DNA of 64,000 bases, from NCBI RefSeq assembly GCF_003967355.1, contig NZ_BIFH01000059.1, positions 1-64,000 of the forward strand, given 5' to 3'. The position numbers were made by a program, and so were the translations under genes. Source of the DNA: Embleya hyalina (GTDB lineage Bacteria; Actinomycetota; Actinomycetes; Streptomycetales; Streptomycetaceae). Shown piece after piece: positions 36,047 through 45,510 of the stretch. The notes beneath the pieces are model-generated. The model was not told the DNA's origin, ran no database searches, and was given only the letters and a program-made list of their open reading frames with translations. Position 1 is the stretch's first letter, and each line of letters begins with the position of its first letter.

Positions 36047-37006
36047 ATGTCGACCAACGGCTCGGCGCCGCGGCGTGATGTGCTCGTCGCCGGCGCGTAT
36101 TTCGCGGATCTCGTCTTTCATGCGTTGCAGGAGCCGGTGCGTCAGGGGGGCGAGGTGTTCGCGGAGGGGTTCGCGCTGGTGCCCGGCGGGGCCTACACCC
36201 TCGCGATGGCGGTCCATCGCCTGGGCCACGACGTGCTGTGGAGCACCGACTTCGGCACGGACCCGTTCAGTGCCCAGGTGCTGTCCGCGGCGCGGAGCGA
36301 AGGGCTGGACGAAACCGGTTTCCGTCACCATCCGCGCCCGGTCCGGTGTCTTACCGTCTCACTGTCCGGGTTCGGGGACCGGGCGATGGTCAGTTACCTG
36401 GACCGGATCGATCCTCGGCCCCTCGGTGCCTTGCTCCGGGAGCACCGGCCGCGAGTGCTGATGCTTCCGCAACTTCGCTGGGACGCCGGGACGTTGGCGG
36501 CCCTGCGGGTCGCCCGGCGACTCGGCACGGTGGTGGTGATGGACTGCCAGGACGTGGCGGCCGGCCTCGACGACGCGGCGGTGCGGCGAGCCCTCGCCCT
36601 GGTCGACGTCTTCGTGCCGAACCTCGCCGAAGCGCTGCGCCTGACCGGCACGGTCGACCTGGACGACGCCCTGGCCGAGTTGAGCGCGCTCGTGCCGACC
36701 GTCGTGGTCAAGCGCGGCGGCGACGGCGCCACCGCGGTGTGGGACGGCCGGAGACACGACGTGCCCGCCGTCCCGGTGGACGTCGTGGACACCACGGGAG
36801 CGGGCGACTGTTTCAACGCCGGGTTCGTCCACGGGCTGCTCGGAGGGCGGAGCGTGGCGGACTCGCTCGCCTTCGCGGTGGCCTGCGGAGCCGCCGCCAC
36901 GACCGCCCCGGGCTCCGCCGCCGCCCTCCGTGCCGATCGCCTGTCCCACTGGTTGGATCGCGGGTCCGACACGTCGCACACCTGCGGCCGCGGTTGCGCC
37001 GAGTGA
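36047..37006 (+). CDS. PfkB-family carbohydrate kinase
   Basis: A 319-residue ribokinase-like kinase. The N-terminus (DVLVAGAYFADLVFHALQEP) and the GGAYTLAMAVHRLGHDVLWS block form the substrate side. The signature DTTGAGDCFNAGFVHGLLGG carries the anion hole and catalytic Asp, and VVVKRGGDGATAVWDG precedes it. It phosphorylates a sugar or sugar-like alcohol with ATP in the cytoplasm. It lies 45 bases upstream of the phosphatase-glycosyltransferase fusion in the same direction, suggesting a two-gene operon for a glycosylated compatible solute. Confidence 0.88.
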   Translation: MSTNGSAPRRDVLVAGAYFADLVFHALQEPVRQGGEVFAEGFALVPGGAYTLAMAVHRLGHDVLWSTDFGTDPFSAQVLSAARSEGLDETGFRHHPRPVRCLTVSLSGFGDRAMVSYLDRIDPRPLGALLREHRPRVLMLPQLRWDAGTLAALRVARRLGTVVVMDCQDVAAGLDDAAVRRALALVDVFVPNLAEALRLTGTVDLDDALAELSALVPTVVVKRGGDGATAVWDGRRHDVPAVPVDVVDTTGAGDCFNAGFVHGLLGGRSVADSLAFAVACGAAATTAPGSAAALRADRLSHWLDRGSDTSHTCGRGCAE

Positions 37007-37051
37007 GATTATGGTTCCGCCCCGTTTCGGCTTCGTGTTAGCGTCCCCCGG

Positions 37052-39142
37052 ATGCGCATTCTGGTCACGGATCTGGACGGCACGCTGCTGGACGGCGACG
37101 CAGAGGATCGGCTGCGGTTGAAGGCCGCACTCGCCCGCCATCCCGAGTTCACGGTGGTCTTCGCCACGGGGCGCGGACTGTCTTCGGTCCGCGGCCTGCT
37201 GCGGGACCCTCTCCTGCCGCCGCCGCGCTGGATCATCGCGGACGTGGGCGCCAGCGTGATCGACGGCACGGACTTCTCGCCCGTCGAACGCCTCCGCGTC
37301 CGGTTGCGCGCCGGGTGGCCCGGCCGAGACCGCGTCCGTGCGGCGTTACGCCGTTTCCCGGCGCTGGTCTACCAGCACGACGTGGTCCAGGACGGCCGCT
37401 GCTCCTACCACCTGGCGCCGGACGACCTGACCGGGGAGATCACCGAGACCGTTCGAGCGCTCGGCTGTACCTGGATCCACTCGGCGGGCCGCTACTTCGA
37501 CGTCCTGCCGCCGGGGGCTTCCAAGGGGAGCGCGCTCAAGGCGCTGGCCGAGATGTCGGACTGGGCGGCGGATTCGATCCTGGTGGCCGGGGACTCGCTG
37601 AACGATCTGTCGCTGTTTCGGCTCGGTACGCACAGCGTCCTCGTCGCGAACGCGGAACCGGCGTTACGGGCAGCGGTTTCCGACGAACCTCTGGTCCACC
37701 GTCCGGACCGCCCGGGCGCGGCCGGCATCCTGGCGGCCCTGGAAGCGCTGGGCTGGGTATCGCCCGGCCCCGGCCGGTCGGGGCGCCGCCACCGACTGGT
37801 GGTGGGCTACCACCGCCCACCCGCGTGCCGGATCGACGGGGGCCGGCAGAGGTCGACCAGCCCCAATGGCATCCTGCCCACCCTGAACAGTGCCTTCGCC
37901 GACGGCCTGCCGGGAGTCTGGGTCGCGGCCGACGTCTCCCGAGACGGATGCCGGCCCGACGGCGGCACGCGGCGCCCCGGACCGCCGCTGTCCCTCGTCC
38001 CGCTCGGCCTCTCCGCATGGAACGGCTATTTTCACCACGCGTGCAAGGAGACCCTCTGGCCGGTGCTGATGTCCGAACCGCACCTGATGGTCGACGACCG
38101 GGACAGCTGGGCCCACTACCGTGCCGTGAACACCCTGTTCGCGGAGCACATCAGCGCGCAGGCCGCGCCCGGGGGAACCGTCTGGCTGCACGACTACAAC
38201 CTGTGGCTGGTGCCCGGCCTGCTTCGCGCCGCCCGACCCGACCTGCGCATCGGCCTGTTCCACCACACACCGTTCCCGCCCGCGAAGATCTTCGCCGCCC
38301 TGCCGGCCGCCTCGGAACTGCGGGCCTCGCTGGCCTGCCTGGACTGGGCCGGGTTCCACACCGACACGTTCGCCGAACACTTCCGGCAGACCCTGACCGG
38401 CCCGACCGGCCCGACCGGCCCGGCCCGGCTCCCACGCGTGGGCGTCCACCCGCTCGGGATCGACCGGCTCGCCATCGAGGCGCTCGCCTGCGGCCGGATC
38501 CCGTTCCGCCGACCAACCCTGCGGCATCTGGTGTTGTCGGTGGAGCGCCTGGACTACGCCAAGGCCCCGGTCCACAAGGTCGACGCCATCGCGCGACTGC
38601 TCCGGCAGCGCCCCGACCTGCGCGAACGGGTGACGTTCCGGCTCGTCTGCCCGCCACCGGAGCCGGGCATCACCGCCTACGACTCCACCCGCCGGCTTCT
38701 CGAGCGGCGCATCGCCGATGTGAACGGCGCCTGGCAGAAAAGCGGTTGGCAACCGGTGGAATACGTTCCATGCACCCTCTCTCCCACCGAGGTGGTGGAC
38801 GAGTACCTCTCCGCGGACGTGTTCTGGGTGACCTCGCTGCAGGACGGAATGAACCTGACGGCCAAGGAGTTCGTCGCCGCGCAGGCAGCCGTCGGCACCC
38901 GCGAATCCGACCGGCCCGGCATCCTGGTGCTCTCCCGCCACGCGGGCGCGGCCGCCGAGTTCGGCGACGCGGCGCTGCTCACCGACCCCCGCTCACCCGA
39001 GAACCTGGGGACCGTCCTGGCGCGCGCCCTCGCCCTCGCTCCCTCGGAGCGTCGCGTCCGCTTGGACCTGCTGTCCCGGCGCCTCGGTCACGAGCAGCCC
39101 GTCGACTGGGCACAACGGATCATCCACGCGATCCAGGAGTGA
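37052..39142 (+). CDS. Bifunctional HAD phosphatase / GT20 synthase (glucosylglycerol-phosphate type)
   Basis: A 696-residue fusion. Residues 1-240 are a HAD phosphatase: catalytic DLDGTLLDG (D7, D9), ATGRGLSSVRGLL and GDSLNDLSLFRLG. Residues ~250-696 are a family-20 glycosyltransferase: SPNGILPTLNSAFADG, WLHDYNLWLVPGLLR, HHTPFPPAKIFAAL, SVERLDYAKAPVHKVDAI and LQDGMNLTAKEFVA. The SPNGILPTL block resembles glucosylglycerol-phosphate synthase more than OtsA. Fusions of phosphatase and GgpS are known in some proteobacteria and make the osmoprotectant glucosylglycerol from ADP-glucose and glycerol-3-phosphate. A trehalose or related product cannot be excluded. Confidence 0.82.
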   Translation: MRILVTDLDGTLLDGDAEDRLRLKAALARHPEFTVVFATGRGLSSVRGLLRDPLLPPPRWIIADVGASVIDGTDFSPVERLRVRLRAGWPGRDRVRAALRRFPALVYQHDVVQDGRCSYHLAPDDLTGEITETVRALGCTWIHSAGRYFDVLPPGASKGSALKALAEMSDWAADSILVAGDSLNDLSLFRLGTHSVLVANAEPALRAAVSDEPLVHRPDRPGAAGILAALEALGWVSPGPGRSGRRHRLVVGYHRPPACRIDGGRQRSTSPNGILPTLNSAFADGLPGVWVAADVSRDGCRPDGGTRRPGPPLSLVPLGLSAWNGYFHHACKETLWPVLMSEPHLMVDDRDSWAHYRAVNTLFAEHISAQAAPGGTVWLHDYNLWLVPGLLRAARPDLRIGLFHHTPFPPAKIFAALPAASELRASLACLDWAGFHTDTFAEHFRQTLTGPTGPTGPARLPRVGVHPLGIDRLAIEALACGRIPFRRPTLRHLVLSVERLDYAKAPVHKVDAIARLLRQRPDLRERVTFRLVCPPPEPGITAYDSTRRLLERRIADVNGAWQKSGWQPVEYVPCTLSPTEVVDEYLSADVFWVTSLQDGMNLTAKEFVAAQAAVGTRESDRPGILVLSRHAGAAAEFGDAALLTDPRSPENLGTVLARALALAPSERRVRLDLLSRRLGHEQPVDWAQRIIHAIQE

Positions 39143-39153
39143 GCGCAGTCGCA

Positions 39154-39191
39154 AGAGCCACGGAGCCACGGAGCCACGGAGCCACGGAGCC
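39154..39191. repeat. GAGCCACG tandem repeat, four copies plus a partial
   Basis: Head-to-tail 8-bp units starting just after the stop codon of the synthase gene. The eight-base unit would shift frame, but it lies outside coding sequence. Similar GGAGCCAC satellites occur in actinomycete intergenic DNA. Confidence 0.85.
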
Positions 39192-39251
39192 ATCGCATCC
39201 CGCCGTGCGGACGCGGCCGCCTGCGGCCGGACGGAGTCCGAGGACATCGCG

Positions 39252-40294
39252 TTGATCCGGCGGCTGTTGACACGCCGGAGCGGCCCCGAGATCGAGGACA
39301 GCATCTGCCTCGAAGTCGTCGGCGAGGTACCCGTGTTCGACCTGGGAGAGGACCGCCTGCGAACGTGGCTCGAACGACGCGGACGCGAGACGCTGGCGTC
39401 CCTGGAAACCTGGGAGGGGCGGGCCCGGCACAGTGAGGGGTTCGACGCATCGACGCTCCCCGAGGTGGACACGGTGATTGCCGAGTCGGGCGAAGGCGCG
39501 AGGACTCTCGAGGAGGGGCGGAGTTGGACGCCCGGGAACGCGCCGGGGAGACCTGGACGGCCGAGGAGCTCCGGTACGTCGCCGAGTTGCGCGGCATCGG
39601 CGAGCGCGTGCGCCGGACGTACGTGTCCCTGGCGTTCACCACGACGGAGCCCGATCCGCGGTCACCCGCGGAGTACCGTGCCGAGGTCGAGGCCCACCTC
39701 GCCGACTGCCGGGAGAAGTTCGTGCGCGAGGCCCGCGGGCTGCTCGTCTCCGGGCCGACGTTGCGGTTTCGGCTGGTGAACACGGGCAAGCACTACGTCG
39801 AGGGTGTCCAGGTCATGGTCACCGTCGCGAAGGAGGGGACCGTGGTCGCCCTCCCCGCCGATGCGCCGCCGGTCGCGGCGTTTCCCGACCCGCCGCGCGC
39901 CTACGGCCCACGTCGCAGGAATCTGCTGCCGTCGCCGGTCCCGGAATGGATGACGCGAGAAGGCGCGACGTGGTCGCCACGCGACCTCGGCGCCTTGGCA
40001 TACCGCTTCCCCGATCCGCGTGCCCCCGAGATCGACGAGCACGACGGCGATGTCGAGATCGTCTTCTCCCCCGTATCCGTGCGGGCCTTCGACACCGTCG
40101 ACCTCGAGCCGGTGACCATCACCGCCCGGGTACCCGCTCCACGATCACTGCCCTTGCGCTGGCGTGCCACGGGCACCAACCTGCCGGGCCGGGCGAGCGG
40201 CACCATCGACGTCGACACGGCATCGCAGGCGAGCGCGTCGCTCGCCGAACGGCTGCTCCCCACCGCATCACCCGAGGCTGTCAACGCTCTCTGA
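39252..40294 (+). pseudogene. Truncated and frameshifted Streptomyces hypothetical protein
   Basis: The first frame gives LIRRLLTRRSGPEIEDSICL, then RTWLERRGRETLASLETWEG and DTVIAESGEGARTLEE. The protein continues in another frame from about 39524: ETWTAEELRYVAELRGIGER, VRRTYVSLAFTTTEPDPRSP, LRFRLVNTGKHYVEGVQVMV and a beta-rich end. Homologues I recall have the same order (a GEGSRT-like motif, W-x-EE--Y---LR, LAFT-x-EHDPRTP, NTGDRYF--VQVEI) in one frame with an extra N-terminal domain. One frame change near 39515 and a lost N-terminus make it non-functional as sequenced. Confidence 0.6.
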
Positions 40295-40365
40295 AAAAAC
40301 TGGTTCTGGATCACTTTTGATGCCAGGGCCACGGAGCGTCACCGGAACCGCGATGATGAACTCCC

Positions 40366-40482
40366 GTGGCTGACGCTCTCCTTCAGGATCTCTGGTTCCA
40401 TCACGCCGACCATGTCGTGCTCGACACCATCACCATCCAGCCCCGCCGCGTGACCCTCCACGCCACCACGACCAGCGGCTGA
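40366..40482 (+). mobile_element. ISL3-type transposase N-terminal fragment
   Basis: GTG then ADALLQDLWFHHADHVVLDT, ITIQPRRVTLHATTTSG and a stop. The pattern LL---LFPHL-GV-VE-I---GR-V-I-A-T is the start of ISL3-family transposases. Only the first 38 residues remain. Confidence 0.5.
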
Positions 40483-40888
40483 AGGCAGAGCCGGCCGCGA
40501 CCTCGACGGCAGGACATGGGACGAGTTCCCCCGACCCACGCCTGGGCGCAGCGCGCGCGACGGCACGGCCCCGGGGCGGCGAGCGTGAGCGAGCGAAGCC
40601 GATGGGGCAAAGCGGGTGTGCCACTCACACCCGCGGAGGCCCGAGCCCTTCGTGAACGCGCCGCCCGCAAAGGCCGACACGACGAGGAGGACACCCGCAT
40701 CGCGCGGCGTTTGAGGGTCGCCCCGGTCGAAATGCCCTATGACCTGTGTCGGATGCACACCCGCACGCGATCCCCACGCGGCCGACCATGTCATCCCATC
40801 TGCACCGAACGCCGAACCGCCCGCTGCAGGACCACCCATCGCGATGACCCGTCCCGAGGACGCGAGTGTCCCGATACGACCCGACCCT
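40483..40888. other. Intergenic, possible gene scrap
   Basis: A short plus-strand stretch LTPAEARALRERAARKGRHD near 40625-40690 looks coding but has no start or continuation. Nothing else supported. Confidence 0.35.
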
Positions 40889-40930
40889 AGAGGGCCCTCA
40901 CAAGCGCGGCAGCGCTTGTGAGGGCCCTCT
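40889..40930. terminator. Strong hairpin terminator
   Basis: Perfect 19-bp arms (AGAGGGCCCTCACAAGCGC and its complement) with a GGCA loop. It lies 33 bases downstream of the minus-strand gene ending at 40964, so it probably ends that transcript; the symmetry would allow bidirectional use. Confidence 0.85.
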
Positions 40931-40963
40931 GTTCGCCGACGTGCACCCCGGTCGAGGTTCGAA

Positions 40964-41386
40964 TCATCCGTCCGTGCGGCTCGGGACTGTCGGTGTCGGT
41001 GGGAAGAGATGAGGCAGCACACGGACGTCCATGACCCAGCGCGCGTCGCCGGCCCGGACCGCCGTCCGCACTTGCTCGAGGACTGTGCTCCGCGGTACAG
41101 GCGTCCCGGCGAGCGTGGCGCGGCGCGGGAACTTCAGCAGGCCCGCGAGTTGGGCGGTTCGGAGGCCGGACTTCTCGTGCAGCGAGCACAACGGCAGGAA
41201 CCGGTTCGCGAACAGATTGCGGATCGCCGGGTCGACGTGGTGGATCCGGTACAGCTCGGACAGGTGGTTCGTGTCGTCGTACGGGACGTGCCCGTGGACG
41301 GCGTACACCAGGCGTGTCCCGTCGTGTCGGGCGAAGTGCCGCCCGTGGGCCGCGACATGGGCGCCGGCACCCGACGTGGTGGTCAT
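40964..41386 (-). CDS. Hypothetical protein, probably 5'-disrupted
   Basis: The open frame from the ATG at 41386 gives SGAGAHVAAHGRHFARHDGT, RLVYAVHGHVPYDDTNHLSE, LLKFPRRATLAGTPVPRSTV and VRAGDARWVMDVRVLPHLFP. The coding signal continues upstream of 41386 in the same frame (LDPRAALHVTVLTAARRHDA) and then in another frame (APAHLLEIAGNAPERLILSR near 41480-41560). The gene was therefore longer and is probably broken by an indel near 41490. It is followed by a strong terminator. The family is not recognised. Confidence 0.45.
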   Translation of the reverse strand: MTTTSGAGAHVAAHGRHFARHDGTRLVYAVHGHVPYDDTNHLSELYRIHHVDPAIRNLFANRFLPLCSLHEKSGLRTAQLAGLLKFPRRATLAGTPVPRSTVLEQVRTAVRAGDARWVMDVRVLPHLFPPTPTVPSRTDG

Positions 41387-41934
41387 CGCGGCGATGTCGG
41401 CGTCGTGCCTGCGGGCCGCCGTCAGGACCGTGACGTGCAGGGCTGCCCGGGGGTCCAGGACCAGGCCGTCCAGGCCGAGCAGGGTCCAGGTTGATTCCGT
41501 GGCCGCGGGAGAGGATCAGCCGCTCGGGGGCGTTGCCCGCGATTTCCAGGAGGTGCGCGGGTGCCCGCCCGTGGAAGTCCCCGCGGGTTCGGATGCGTCA
41601 TCACCGGTGTGCCCCGCGAGGACGTGCTCACGCACTACTCCTGCCGCCAAGCCCTCACAGCCCTGCACCACTCCCCCGAACTCCTGGCCGGCTCACCGGT
41701 CGGAACGGATTTGCTCGCGATCATCGACCGGGTCGTGGGAGCGAGCGCCGGGGCAACGACGGCCTGCGGGGCACATGACCGCGTCACGTTCCGTGGAAGT
41801 CATTTCGACGCGAGTTCGGGAGTCACCTGCGGCACCGAAGCAAGACCAACGTCAGTGTGAATTGATGTCAGTCCCTGACCAACGTTGCGGGGGCTGGGTA
41901 CTGCCCGGCCCCCGCAACGTGGTGTTCGCGATAA
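41387..41934. other. Gene debris
   Basis: It contains the upstream remains of the 40964-41386 gene (minus strand) and a plus-strand open frame at 41561-41860 (PREDVLTHYSCRQALTALHH, then SPVGTDLLAIIDRVV) that may be a fragment of an unknown gene. No intact gene can be supported. Confidence 0.35.
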
Positions 41935-42481
41935 CTAACTTGCTCGCTGTGGTGTCTGTCGGGCGTGGGAAACCATCGCCTGGTCCACCGCAGACGAGTG
42001 CACTCCTATGCGGAGGCGCCCTGTGCGCCGAATTGCAGTGTCGGCACTCGGTGGGGGGCCGAGCTTGGGGCGTGTCATGGCGGGTTCGAGGACTTCGACG
42101 AGCAGCAGTTCGTGGATGAACTGGACGGTTCCGGCGAGGAGGTGGCTGGTCTTGCCTTCGGCGGCTTGGCCCTTCAGGCCCTCGGCCACGTGGATGTGGG
42201 GCGCGACGGTGTTCGCTTCTTCGTCCCCAGGCGATGGTTCCGCAGCCGAGGGCCTCGACCAGTTCGTATTCGGCGGCTGACCATACGGGTGCGTCCGGGT
42301 TGTCCATGCGCTCGCAGGTGCCGACGAGCCGGACGTGGCGAAGGCCGCCCAGGAACATGGGCAGATATCCGGCGCGAATGCCGTGCTCGGTGCAGAAGGC
42401 GACGAGTTGGGGAAGGAAATCTTCGCCCTCGTCAAGGGCGATGCCGAACGTGCGGCCGACGCTGACTTGCGTGAAGCGCAT
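41935..42481 (-). pseudogene. PPC/DUF296-domain protein with a frameshift
   Basis: From the ATG at 42481: SVGRTFGIALDEGEDFLPQL, VAFCTEHGIRAGYLPMFLGG and CERMDNPDAPVWSAAEYELV with EALGCGTIAW. Then, in a second frame, EEANTVAPHIHVAEGLKGQA and GTVQFIHELLLVEVLEPAMT. This is the complete PPC (plants and prokaryotes conserved, DUF296) profile: a D-x-G-D-L-L-F-H-I core and a G-x-x-H-x-H-x metal-like block (PHIHVA). A single indel near 42230 breaks it. The sequence after PAMT is unrelated tail. Confidence 0.6.
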
Positions 42482-42618
42482 AGGGCTCAAGACCTCCTTG
42501 GCAAGGCGAACGAACCACCGGACTGCTCGAGTCGCGGCGTGTGCACCATCCTGCCCGGATTCTGGGCGCGCCTGTGCGGGCGCCGCGTGTTCCGACCCGT
42601 CCATCCTGATCGTTCGGG

Positions 42619-43449
42619 CTACCCGGTCGCGGTGCGTCCGGCTTGGGCTTCGATATGGGCGAGGCGGTAGGACTGGGTGCCGGTCTGGATGATTGCGCCG
42701 TTGAACGTGAGCCGGTCGACGATGGCTGCGCAGAGCCGCGGGTCGGTGAAGGTCTTCGTCCAGCCGCTGAACGACTCGTTCGAGGCGATGGCGACGCTGT
42801 TCTTCTCCTCGCGTTCGGTCAGCACCTGGAACGGCAGTTCGGCTCCGCGGCGGTCGGGTTCCATGTAGCCGAGTTCATGGGCGTGGCCCTCGGAGAACGC
42901 CTCCTGCCCGGCGGTGGCGAACACCCGGTGCACCGCCTTGCCGGAGTACGACAACCGCAGCGAGAACAGGTAGGCCCGCGTCACCGTGCCGGCGAACACG
43001 ACCTGGACCTCACCGAAGTCCACCTCCGTCTCGGCCCCGGGCAGGTGCGTCTGGGGCACGAACAGCGCCTGCGGGCCCAGCCCGGCCTCCCGCCGCACCT
43101 CCGCCCGTCGGTCTTTCACATGGGCGCGCACCATGGCGTACGAGATGTCGTCGGCGTCGTGCTCGTCCGCCAGTCGGTCGAAGATCCGCTTCGCGGTGTG
43201 ACGCTGCTTCGGAGGTGCGTCCAAGTCCGCCCGGAGCATGCCGTCGATCAGGGGCTTGTAAGGGTCAAGCCGCGTCTCCCGGCGTCGCGGCGCCTTCCGC
43301 TCACCGGGCCACTGCCCGTCCAACGCCCGCCGCACCGTCCGCCAGGTGACGTTGTACTTCCGTTGCAAAGCCCGCTGCGACAAACCGCTTTGGCGATGAT
43401 CTCGCCGGATCGCGGCGTATAGGTCGACCCTCGACTGCGACTTCCCCAT
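42619..43449 (-). CDS. IS21 transposase IstA fused by deletion to IstB C-terminus
   Basis: The N-terminal ~205 residues are IstA: KSQSRVDLYAAIRRDHRQSG, helix-turn-helix LSQRALQRKYNVTWRTVRRA, then TEVDFGEVQVVFAGTVTRAY of the DDE core, to AGQEAFSEGHAHEL. The remaining residues are the IstB C-terminus: FQVLTEREEKNSVAIASNES, FSGWTKTFTDPRLCAAIVDR, LTFNGAIIQTGTQSYRLAHI. The catalytic half of IstA and the AAA+ core of IstB are deleted, leaving one in-frame 276-residue hybrid. It cannot transpose; a DNA-binding or dominant-negative role is conceivable. Confidence 0.85.
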   Translation of the reverse strand: MGKSQSRVDLYAAIRRDHRQSGLSQRALQRKYNVTWRTVRRALDGQWPGERKAPRRRETRLDPYKPLIDGMLRADLDAPPKQRHTAKRIFDRLADEHDADDISYAMVRAHVKDRRAEVRREAGLGPQALFVPQTHLPGAETEVDFGEVQVVFAGTVTRAYLFSLRLSYSGKAVHRVFATAGQEAFSEGHAHELGYMEPDRRGAELPFQVLTEREEKNSVAIASNESFSGWTKTFTDPRLCAAIVDRLTFNGAIIQTGTQSYRLAHIEAQAGRTATG

Positions 43450-43629
43450 CCGGCCTCCCACGGCAGAAGCCCACTCCACCGTCCCACCGCAAGGCACCAG
43501 GTGACGTCAAAACAAACGGACACCGCAAACTCGGTCGGAAGCCGACTCCCACAGACACATCGAAACGACTCCCGCCCTCAGTAACAAAGCCAGGGCGCAG
43601 GCCCACGGCGCGGCAGACATAGTCGCGGG

Positions 43630-43988
43630 ACCTACGCGCGGCTGCGTCCGCAGGACATGGGCATTCCCGACTTCGGTGGCGGTCCGCGTCGGGTGCGGGG
43701 GTTGCGTCGGGAGGAACTCGCCCTGTTGGCCGGGGTCAGCGTCGACTACCACGCATGCCTCGAACGGGGTCGGGCCGCAACGTCTCGCCCGACGTGCTCG
43801 ACGCCGTCGCCCTGGCGCCGGGCCTCGACGACAGAGGCGCGCATCCGCACAACCTGGCCCGCCCCGCCTCCGGCCGCCGGCGTCCCGCCCGTCCACAGCG
43901 GGTCTGCGTCGAGATGCGGCAGGCCCAGGACGCGCCGTCCGGTGTCCTCGCCCACATCATCGGTCGCCAGTTGGACGTGCCGGCCTGA
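43630..43988 (+). pseudogene. MmyB-like XRE regulator, frameshifted
   Basis: RVRGLRREELALLAGVSVDY followed by HACLERGRA is the helix-turn-helix of MmyB-like actinobacterial regulators. A frame change near 43770 continues as NVSPDVLDAVALAPGLDDRG and AHPHNLARPASGRRRPARP. The ligand-binding domain is missing (stop at 43988), so it is a relic. Confidence 0.65.
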
Positions 43989-44140
43989 AACGACATGGTG
44001 CGAGCCCTGGGCCGTTTCCGGCCCGTCGTGTCCGTACAAGCCGACGCTCCCCCACCCGGATAGTGTCTGCGGTACCCGCCGCCAGGTTGCCAAGTGGCGT
44101 GTCGAAACCAAGAGTTGGTCTCCGGAGAAGAGTGTTCGGC

Positions 44141-45076
44141 GTGGCAGTGCGGCGATCGATGGTGGCCGGGGTGAGCGCCCTGCTCGCCCTGACCGTGACG
44201 ACCTCGTGTTCGTCGGTCAAGGATCCCGGGTCCAAGCCCGACGCGAACAAGCCCGTCCAAACCGTCGCACCCACGCTCTCACGGGTACCGGTGACCGCGA
44301 AGACGACCTATGTGGCGTTGGGGGATTCCTACGCGGCGGGGGTGAAGATCCCGCCGCTCGTGGCCGACGCGCCCGCCGGGTGCAGCCGTTCGCAGGCGAA
44401 CTACGCGCATCTGGTGGCCCAGCGCATAGGCATCGTCGACTTCGTGGACGTGACCTGCAGCGGAGCCACCACGGTCGACATGGCCGCGCCGCAGAAGGTG
44501 GCCGGGTCACCGCCACCACAACTGGACGCACTGCGCGCCGACACCGGGTTCGTCATCCTCGGCATCGGCGGCAACGACTTCGGGTTCACCGAAGTGCTGC
44601 GCACCTGCGGAGAGAAAGCGCTGAACCGGTCGTTGAGCCCGTGCAAGAACTTCTTCACCGCCGACGGTCACGACGAGTTGGCCCGCAGGATCGAGGAATT
44701 GGGACCTCGAATCGCGGGCACCCTCGACGCGATCAAACGACGTGCGCCCACAGCGCGCATCCTGGTCGTCGGCTACCCGTCGATCCTGCCCGAGTCCGGC
44801 CCCGTCTGCCCCGGCGATGCGCCGTTCGCGCCGGGTGATATCGGCTACCTGCGTGATCTCGTACCGGACATCAACAACGTCCTGGCCACACGCGCCAAGG
44901 CTGCGGGCGCGGAGTACGCGGACATCTACACACCAAGCCTCGGGCACGACGTCTGCCGGCCGGTCGACACCAAATGGGTCGAGGGCGCCGATCCCGCAGC
45001 CGACGCCGCCCCCATGCATCCCAACGCACGCGGGCACCAGGGCATCGCCGAAACGATACTCGGCACCCTGGACTGA
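44141..45076 (+). CDS. Lipoprotein SGNH/GDSL hydrolase
   Basis: A 311-residue exported esterase. N-terminal lipoprotein signal (VAGVSALLALTVTTSC with lipobox TTSC). Block I is VALGDSYAAG (catalytic Ser), block III is ILGIGGNDFGF (oxyanion Asn), and block V is APMHPNARGHQGIAE (catalytic His). Six cysteines after the signal (CSRSQANY, VTCSGATT, LRTCGE, SPCKNFF, PVCPGD, DVCRPVD) fit three disulfides, as in Streptomyces secreted SGNH esterases. The GTG at 44141 is used, with CGGAGAAG about 10 bases upstream. Likely substrates are acyl or acetyl esters in the envelope or environment. Confidence 0.88.
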   Translation: MAVRRSMVAGVSALLALTVTTSCSSVKDPGSKPDANKPVQTVAPTLSRVPVTAKTTYVALGDSYAAGVKIPPLVADAPAGCSRSQANYAHLVAQRIGIVDFVDVTCSGATTVDMAAPQKVAGSPPPQLDALRADTGFVILGIGGNDFGFTEVLRTCGEKALNRSLSPCKNFFTADGHDELARRIEELGPRIAGTLDAIKRRAPTARILVVGYPSILPESGPVCPGDAPFAPGDIGYLRDLVPDINNVLATRAKAAGAEYADIYTPSLGHDVCRPVDTKWVEGADPAADAAPMHPNARGHQGIAETILGTLD

Positions 45077-45329
45077 AGGACGTGGACCCGCAGTCTTCCT
45101 TCGGGCCGACCACACGACGATCGGACTCGGCCCAGGGAAGTTCCGGTGGCCGCGTACGAGCGACGCGCCGCTGCCGAAGCAAACCGCTTGGTGGACATCG
45201 CGCCTGTCATCGATCGACGTCGACATGCCCGGTATCGGATCGCCCGCCCGCCGCTCGGAGCCGTTTCCACCGGACCCGGTGGAAGATCGGGTCGACGGCG
45301 ACGACGCAGAACGCGTGTACGGGTCGGTC
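45077..45329. other. Intergenic, no supported gene
   Basis: No feature seen between the esterase stop and the transposase scrap. Confidence 0.35.
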
Positions 45330-45510
45330 CATGCCCGCCGGGGTAAAAAAGCCGATCTTGTCGCCGAGGAAGCTCTCGCCGCGCCGATGGACATGACGAT
45401 CCCCGGCCACACGGTCGCCGACGACCTGCCGGAGGAGACGTCGACGGCGGAGGTGGTGCGGTTGGCGAAGATCCGGTGGCGGATCGAGCACGACTACCGC
45501 GTGCGGTGGG
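45330..45510 (+). mobile_element. IS701/IS4-type transposase scrap
   Basis: STAEVVRLAKIRWRIEHDYR near 45440-45500 is the conserved C-terminal YREK-like block of IS701-family transposases (ELVRLAKLRWRIEHDYRELK). It ends abruptly at VRWVGG. Upstream sequence is not clearly alignable. Confidence 0.5.

Noticed and set aside
40889-40930. Perfect inverted repeat as a transposon end
   Set aside because: Arms are adjacent with a 4-base loop downstream of a gene, which is a terminator layout; no partner end or target duplication seen.
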